Shown piece by piece: positions 21,865 to 22,341 of a DNA stretch of 22,341 nucleotides. This stretch comes from an uncultured Clostridia bacterium (GTDB lineage Bacteria; Bacillota; Clostridia; Peptostreptococcales; Anaerovoracaceae). The notes under the pieces are model-generated. The model had not been told where the DNA came from. It saw nothing but the letters and a program-made list of their open reading frames with translations, and searched no databases. Numbering within the stretch: position 1 is the first letter of the stretch; every line of letters begins with the position of its first letter. Location: NCBI GenBank assembly GCA_934256595.1, contig CAKQOW010000039.1, positions 1 to 22,341 on the forward strand, in the 5' to 3' direction. The translations under genes were made by a program, and so were the position numbers.

Positions 21865-21870
21865 TATAAT
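21865..21870 (+). promoter_or_regulatory. -10 element of the truncated phosphatase gene
   Basis: A perfect TATAAT at 21865-21870, 12 bp ahead of AAAGGAG (21882-21888). No -35 at ideal spacing is seen; TTTACA copies lie at 21836 and 21847. Confidence 0.4.
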
Positions 21871-21899
21871 AACCAGAGTTCAAAGGAGTTGAGAAAACT

Positions 21900-21938
21900 A
21901 TGACAAAAATACTTTTCATCTGCCACGGCAGTGTTTAA
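21900..21938 (+). pseudogene. 5' stub of a low-molecular-weight protein tyrosine phosphatase gene
   Basis: ATG 21900, with AAAGGAG 11 nt upstream and a TATAAT before it, reads MTKILFICHGSV and then stops. The first ten residues match the start of LMW-PTPs (MTKILFVCHGNICRSP), but the sequence departs after CHG, just before the catalytic C-x5-R-S loop completes. The expression signals are intact while the body of the gene is missing, so the gene was cut by insertion or recombination, not slow decay. The rest of the gene is not found in the remaining 400 bp of the window. Confidence 0.6.
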
Positions 21939-21990
21939 GGGACGGGGCAAACGCCTTGATTTTATTGGGTTTCTTGGATGGAAACGTAGA

Positions 21991-22012
21991 ATTTACACCT
22001 TATTTACACCTT
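21991..22012. repeat. tandem 11-bp direct repeat
   Basis: ATTTACACCTT occurs twice back to back (21991-22001, 22002-22012). Tandem repeats of this kind are found as arm-type integrase sites near ends of integrated elements, but no integrase gene is visible here. Confidence 0.5.
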
Positions 22013-22052
22013 TGGAAGATCGGATCGGAATAGCTGAAATAATAGTATAAAT

Positions 22053-22077
22053 GCGTGGGAGAAATCCTACGCTTTTT
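22053..22077 (+). terminator. Rho-independent terminator
   Basis: GCGTGGGA (22053-22060) pairs with TCCTACGC (22065-22072; one G.U) around a GAAA tetraloop, then TTTTT. It lies 3 bp after the stop of the 39-codon open tail at 21931-22050, as though it were the native terminator of a gene whose body is gone. Confidence 0.82.
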
Positions 22078-22100
22078 ATATAATCGCACAATTTGAACGA

Positions 22101-22122
22101 AAAAAGCCTCATGATCATGAGG
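22101..22122 (-). terminator. 16-bp perfect palindrome with A-run, possible minus-strand terminator
   Basis: CCTCATGATCATGAGG (22107-22122) is a perfect palindrome. AAAAA(G) directly precedes it, so a transcript on the minus strand would end in a hairpin followed by CUUUUUU. No minus-strand gene is seen to its right in the window. Confidence 0.45.
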
Positions 22123-22231
22123 GGAAATGAAAGTAAAACTTATTAGATGATATAATGTATCAATTTGTAATTTGAAAGAATATTTGGGGTTTATAGTGCT
22201 TCTTCTTTTCTGAAGTGCAAAAGAAATATGA

Positions 22232-22265
22232 ATACCTTGACAAAATATTTGTCAAGGTATAGACT
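22232..22265 (+). promoter_or_regulatory. promoter overlapped by a perfect 13-bp inverted repeat (candidate autoregulatory operator)
   Basis: ATACCTTGACAAA (22232-22244) and TTTGTCAAGGTAT (22248-22260) form a perfect inverted repeat with a 3-bp centre. Its left arm contains the -35 TTGACA (22237-22242); 17 bp later TAGACT (22260-22265) serves as -10. A dimeric repressor bound here would block polymerase directly. It lies 21 bp before the ATG of the XRE-like regulator. Confidence 0.75.
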
Positions 22266-22285
22266 GCAAACATGGAGGTGACATC

Positions 22286-22341
22286 ATGGAAGAGATAATT
22301 AGATTTCAGAATAATATGCTTCTAATAAGAAGGACCGTAGG
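22286..22341 (+). CDS. XRE-family HTH regulator, N-terminal fragment (3' end outside window)
   Basis: Only the first 18 codons are present (MEEIIRFQNNMLLIRRTVG), opened by ATG 22286 with GGAGGTGAC 6-14 nt upstream. The start resembles small Clostridia regulators that continue into an 'AEEFGERIGVTRQTI' type HTH, recalled from memory. With so little sequence the assignment rests on this short similarity and on the inverted repeat over its promoter. Confidence 0.5.
   Translation, partial: MEEIIRFQNNMLLIRRTV

Larger units (their letters stand above)
21748..22285. other. 538-bp non-coding accessory stretch
   Basis: It contains the 15-bp direct repeats, the phosphatase stub, an open 39-codon tail at 21931-22050 ending just before a terminator, tandem 11-bp repeats (21991-22012), a terminator (22053-22077), a 16-bp palindrome (22107-22122) and the regulator's promoter/operator (22232-22265). 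No complete gene is seen. The mix of gene fragments and short repeats is typical of a recombination junction. Confidence 0.55.

Noticed and set aside
21931..22050. 39-codon open frame before the 22053 terminator as a small gene
   Set aside because: The GTG has no ribosome site and lies inside the phosphatase stub; more likely the tail of a gene whose start is lost.

Overview
The window reads as chromosomal DNA from an anaerobic low-to-mid GC Firmicute of class Clostridia (Lachnospirales/Oscillospirales-like). This is inferred from strong AGGAGG ribosome sites, Rho-independent terminators, AGA/ATA-rich codon use, an ECF-type vitamin transporter subunit, a sigma/DUF4179 pair and CW-binding-repeat surface proteins. 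The species cannot be named from the sequence alone. No rRNA, tRNA, CRISPR array or complete insertion sequence was seen.

Left part (1-5.7 kb): the 3' end of a ThDP-dependent decarboxylase/acetolactate-synthase-like gene is followed by a terminator. Next come an ECF transporter S component and a class V PLP aminotransferase, apparently one operon preceded by a 32-bp near-palindrome. A solitary minimal nucleotidyltransferase (MntA-type antitoxin) follows, whose HEPN partner is gone apart from a possible six-codon remnant. A convergent CorA-type metal channel and a sigma-factor/DUF4179 anti-sigma-like pair end this part.

Middle part (5.7-15.4 kb): a consensus promoter drives a yybP-ykoY manganese riboswitch with its terminator, controlling a P2-type cation ATPase (probable Mn2+/Ca2+ exporter). 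Then come a LOG-hypoxanthine-DNA-glycosylase fusion, a MerR regulator divergent from a MATE exporter, uridine kinase followed by a secreted CW-repeat polysaccharide deacetylase, a METTL25-like methyltransferase, and a variant Amidase_3 cell-wall amidase.

Right-centre (15.4-19.1 kb): a GH3-family acyl-amido synthetase is translationally coupled (2-nt gap) to a MATE transporter fused to an RsbW-like GHKL ATP-binding domain. This is the most unusual pathway-like arrangement in the window, a possible make-and-export module for an acyl conjugate.

Right end (19.1-22.3 kb) is an accessory region. It holds an MqsR-like toxin with an MqsA zinc-finger/HTH antitoxin fused to a Panacea (SocA/DUF4065) domain, under a consensus promoter carrying paired 12-bp direct repeats. 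It also holds an HTH-Fic protein with an N-terminal inhibitory motif, a low-molecular-weight tyrosine phosphatase gene cut off after about 10 codons, tandem 11-bp repeats, and the start of an XRE-type regulator with a 13-bp inverted repeat over its promoter. The broken phosphatase and the sequence after it look like the edge or scar of a mobile element.
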